From Opitutaceae bacterium (GTDB lineage: Bacteria; Verrucomicrobiota; Verrucomicrobiia; Opitutales; Opitutaceae): a stretch of DNA of 62,477 nucleotides. The position numbers and the translations under genes were made by a program. Positions 60,643 to 62,477 of the stretch are shown here, in pieces. The notes below the pieces were generated by a model. The model was not told where the DNA came from. It searched no databases and worked only from the letters and a program-made list of their open reading frames with translations. Numbering within the stretch: the stretch's first letter is position 1; the number at the start of each line of letters is the position of its first letter. The stretch covers positions 1 to 62,477 of the forward strand of contig JADJTK010000033.1 of the NCBI GenBank assembly GCA_016711225.1. The letters are read 5' to 3'.

Positions 60643-60965
60643 ATGCTTCGTCGCCTGAGAGTCCTTTTCGTATGCGCGATGAATCGGCAGCGCAGCGTCA
60701 CCGCCGAGCGGGTATACCGCAATGACGCCCGGCTCGAGGTACGCTCGACGGGGTCCGCTCGGAAGCCGAGCGCCGCGAGCGCGAGGCGGACCTAAATGGG
60801 CAGACGTCGTTTTTGTGATGGAGCGCGAGCACAAGTAATGATCACGATGCGGTTCGAGGAACTGATATGCCCCGCATCGACGTTCTCGACATTCCCGACG
60901 ATTTCGAAGTGATGGACCCGGAACTAGTGGACCTACTGCGAGCGACTCTCGATCCGGAAATCAAC
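60643..60965 (+). pseudogene. Low-molecular-weight protein tyrosine phosphatase-like remnant
   Basis: From ATG 60643 the frame gives LRVLFVCAMNRQRSVTAERV, which has the phosphatase P-loop pattern C-x-x-N-x-x-R-S. After frameshifts near 60755 and 60790 it continues as GVRSEAERR, WADVVFVMEREHK and then, from 60867, MPRIDVLDIPDDFEVMDPEL, which is the end of the same small family. All parts of a roughly 108-residue protein are there, in order but in three or more frames, so it is most likely a pseudogene. Confidence 0.55.
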
Positions 60966-60997
60966 CACATTTTAGCTTGGATCGCCCTCTTTGGCCA

Positions 60998-61200
60998 ATA
61001 GCCCCGCGGTCACAGAAACCGACCGCCACGCCCAATCGGGGAAGAGGGATTCGACCTGCTGCAGTGCATCGGTCAACCGGGCTTTGAGCGATCCACGCAA
61101 GAGCATCTGGGGACCGTCCGCAGCCACACAAAGCCGTCGCTGAGGGAGAGTCGAAGCACTGCGGAAGGCATCAGGATCCGAGCCGGATGTTGGGGCTTTC
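60998..61200 (-). pseudogene. Fragment related to the C-terminus of a NadR-like kinase
   Basis: On the minus strand: DGPQMLLRGSLKARLTDALQ, QVESLFPDWAWRSVSV. The same pattern, in the same orientation, ends the remnant at 62165-62477; on the plus strand GCAAGAGC and GGGACCGTCC occur in both. It looks like a duplicated, truncated end of that gene. It lies directly downstream of vapC. Confidence 0.4.
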
Positions 61201-61597
61201 ATTTCCAGGCCTGCACCTTCAGGCCTTTGACCTGCTTGAATTCCCCCGCGTTGGCGGTGACGATCGTCGCCCTGAGGCTACGGGCTTTGGCGGCGATCAG
61301 GAGACCGAGCGGACCAATCGACGTACCCGCTGACTCCAAAGCGGCCCGGATCTCGGCGTAATGGAGCGCGGCGGAGATCGAATTCAACGAGCTGGAAGAG
61401 ACTCCAGAAACGCCCTCCAGTCGCGCGGCCTGTTGCGGATGGGTCTGCAGATTTTTCTTCACCCCGGTCCAGAGCTCGGCCGCAACAATAACTCGAGGCT
61501 TGCAAAAGAGCGCCGGGTCGGGTAACTTTCCAAGGCTGGCCTGATTGCGCAGCACGGGAATACAGGTGCTGGTATCGAGGAGAAACGAAAGTTTCAC
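61199..61597 (-). CDS. vapC: VapC-like PIN-domain toxin with altered active site
   Basis: A 132-residue PIN-domain protein; VapC toxins are RNases that cut tRNA or rRNA. The first Asp (Asp8 in FLLDTSTC) and Glu41 in VAAELWTG are present, and NAGEFKQVKGLKVQAW is a typical end. The usual GPLDLLIAA has Gly98 instead of the third acidic ligand (codon GGT, one change from GAT), so catalysis may be lost or weak. The start ATG 61597 overlaps the vapB stop by ATGA. Confidence 0.85.
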   Translation of the reverse strand: MKLSFLLDTSTCIPVLRNQASLGKLPDPALFCKPRVIVAAELWTGVKKNLQTHPQQAARLEGVSGVSSSSLNSISAALHYAEIRAALESAGTSIGPLGLLIAAKARSLRATIVTANAGEFKQVKGLKVQAWK

Positions 61598-61850
61598 GGA
61601 GGCGCTCGGTCAAAATTCTGGCAATAGCTTGCCCAGGCTTCGCCGCTATACGGTGGGGCGGGGAACTCTCCAGCCTTCTGGGAATTTCTCTGCGAGGGTG
61701 GCGGCATCCGGCGAATGTCCGAAATCTGCGCCGCCAGCGTGAGCACCACATCGTCGCCGCGCTGATCTGTACCTGAACGGTCGAAGCGGAAGGCCTTGGC
61801 AGGCGGACCGCCTGGCTGCTCGGGTGGCGGAATATCTTGGCGGTGATCAT
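61594..61850 (-). CDS. vapB: VapB-like AbrB-type antitoxin; one indel
   Basis: About 85 residues. It starts at ATG 61850 with MITAKIFRHPSSQAVRLP, the swapped-hairpin AbrB/SpoVT DNA-binding start of VapB, then shifts frame near 61795 (CTGCC-AAGGCC, one base short) into KAFRFDRSGTDQRGDDVVLT. The remaining C-terminal part up to CQNFDRAPP would wrap the toxin. Together with vapC it forms a type II toxin-antitoxin pair. The indel may be sequence error. Confidence 0.7.
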
Positions 61851-61859
61851 AGCTACAGA

Positions 61860-62164
61860 CAGTAGCTGCAACGGCCGGAGGTGCCGCAAGGAGCCCATTG
61901 TTCAGCCTTCCTAAACGGGGCAGCCAGCTTCTGAGAGCTGATGGGCTTTGCCAAAGTCGCCACGCTGGAAGAACGGCGCGTAGTCGAGATCGTCGTCCAA
62001 ACCCGCCTTCAAACTGCCTTGAGGTACGACGCTCGACCAGGGTACCGATCTGCAGGAGGTGAATTGCAGGTGAACTCCATTCCTCCCGTGCCCCTCGCAT
62101 GACCGGTTTGAACTGCGGGTTTCGAGGATCAGAGTGCCGGCTTCACTGAGGAATTTCTGACGTA
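61860..62164. other. No confident gene between vapB and the NadR-like remnant
   Basis: A minus-strand frame (VATRDVRQKFLSEAGTLILE, then TRSSNRSCEGHGRNGVHLQF) is open here but has no known family. It is probably read-through from the remnant upstream or intergenic sequence that happens to stay open. Confidence 0.3.
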
Positions 62165-62477
62165 CGTCCCGGGTTGCCACCGACACCGGCCGATTAAAGA
62201 GCGAGACCCGCTGCAGCGCCCTCGGCCAGTCGGGCTTCGGGCGATCCCTGCAAGAGCTTCCCAGGGACCGTCCGTGCGGTCAGCGCTTCTCAAACCAGCC
62301 GTGCATCTCGTGGCGTGATGTGCCCCGTCGCGCGTAAGCCGTCTTGGACAATGGAATTTCGTCTCCGGTCAGCAGATAGAGGTCACAGCGCCCTGCGCAG
62401 CGATGGTTTCCACCTCCGGGCCGAACTCGTCCATAGCGCCGGTGCCAAAGCGTCGTGGCGAAGGCGTTCGTGTCGCA
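62165..62477 (-). pseudogene. NadR-like nucleotide kinase domain remnant, cut by right edge
   Basis: From the right edge on the minus strand: CDTNAFATTLWHRRYGRV, then GRCDLYLLTGDEIPL and RHEMHGWFEKR, then GSPEARLAE-like and LFNRPVSV ends. This is the C-terminal half of the P-loop kinase domain of NadR-type ribosylnicotinamide kinases (D-T-x-x-x-T-x-x-W, then DLYLL, then the lid helix), as I know the family. Several indels break it (for example DEFGPEVETIAAQG appears only in another frame). The N-terminal part would lie outside the window. Confidence 0.5.

Overview
The window looks like a piece of a high-GC Verrucomicrobiota chromosome, most likely Opitutales/Opitutaceae. This is inferred from gene content, not measured. 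The pointers are tig-clpP-clpX, a large MoxR/DUF58/BatA/DUF4159 operon of the kind common in PVC bacteria, and secreted proteins ending in a DxDxDGLxNxLEYAFGLDP-type module. Many genes carry single-base indels that split an otherwise intact reading frame, often in or near short homopolymers. Part of this may be consensus error from long reads, so frameshifted genes inside conserved operons are annotated here as genes with a suspected indel. The two flanks are different: they carry real-looking decay (stops plus many shifts).

Layout. 1-5230 is a decayed accessory island ending at the 3' end of an initiator tRNA-Met gene: a DUF2779 remnant, an AbiE-type toxin-antitoxin pair with a broken antitoxin, small helix-turn-helix genes and a cluster of ACTACGG iterons. 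5527-21030 is housekeeping: a conserved protein, clpX, clpP, trigger factor, a secreted TIM-barrel-like protein, a feruloyl-esterase-like hydrolase, tsaB, alr, a secreted CAP-domain protein, a bacteriohemerythrin lacking one iron ligand, an RlmI-like rRNA methyltransferase, a VanZ protein, tRNA-Pro(GGG) and tRNA-Leu(CAA). 21327-38195 (minus strand) is one tightly overlapping operon: secreted protein, MoxR, DUF58, BatA-like, VWA protein, DUF4175-like coiled-coil membrane protein, DUF4159 protein, and a giant thioredoxin-HEAT-thioredoxin-CcdA fusion.

38641-44981 is an NAD salvage block: pncB, nadE, prs, an NrtR-like Nudix regulator, pncA and an ADP-ribose pyrophosphatase. A 17-nt motif, AAGCGT-N7-ACAC, occurs once upstream of pncB and twice in the pncA promoter. 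It is a good candidate for the NrtR operator.

45055-53487 continues on the same strand with an ADP-ribosylglycohydrolase, a MoxR-like AAA+ ATPase, two small proteins, a metalloprotease-VWA fusion (HEIGHH plus DSSGS), a radical SAM protein, a small helical protein and an acyl-adenylate-forming ligase of the PaaK/CapK type. Several genes overlap by ATGA. This set is the most likely new biological system in the window: an ATPase/VWA core joined to radical SAM chemistry, AMP-ligase chemistry and ADP-ribose removal, next to NAD recycling.

53503-58645 holds a truncated ADP-ribosylglycohydrolase start, a BspA-like leucine-rich-repeat secreted protein built from near-identical 69-bp units, and a second full ADP-ribosylglycohydrolase. 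58800-62477 is another decayed accessory zone: a 58-aa membrane peptide, DUF6794 and low-molecular-weight phosphatase remnants, a VapBC pair with a mutated PIN active site, and two fragments of NadR-like nucleotide kinase at the right edge.
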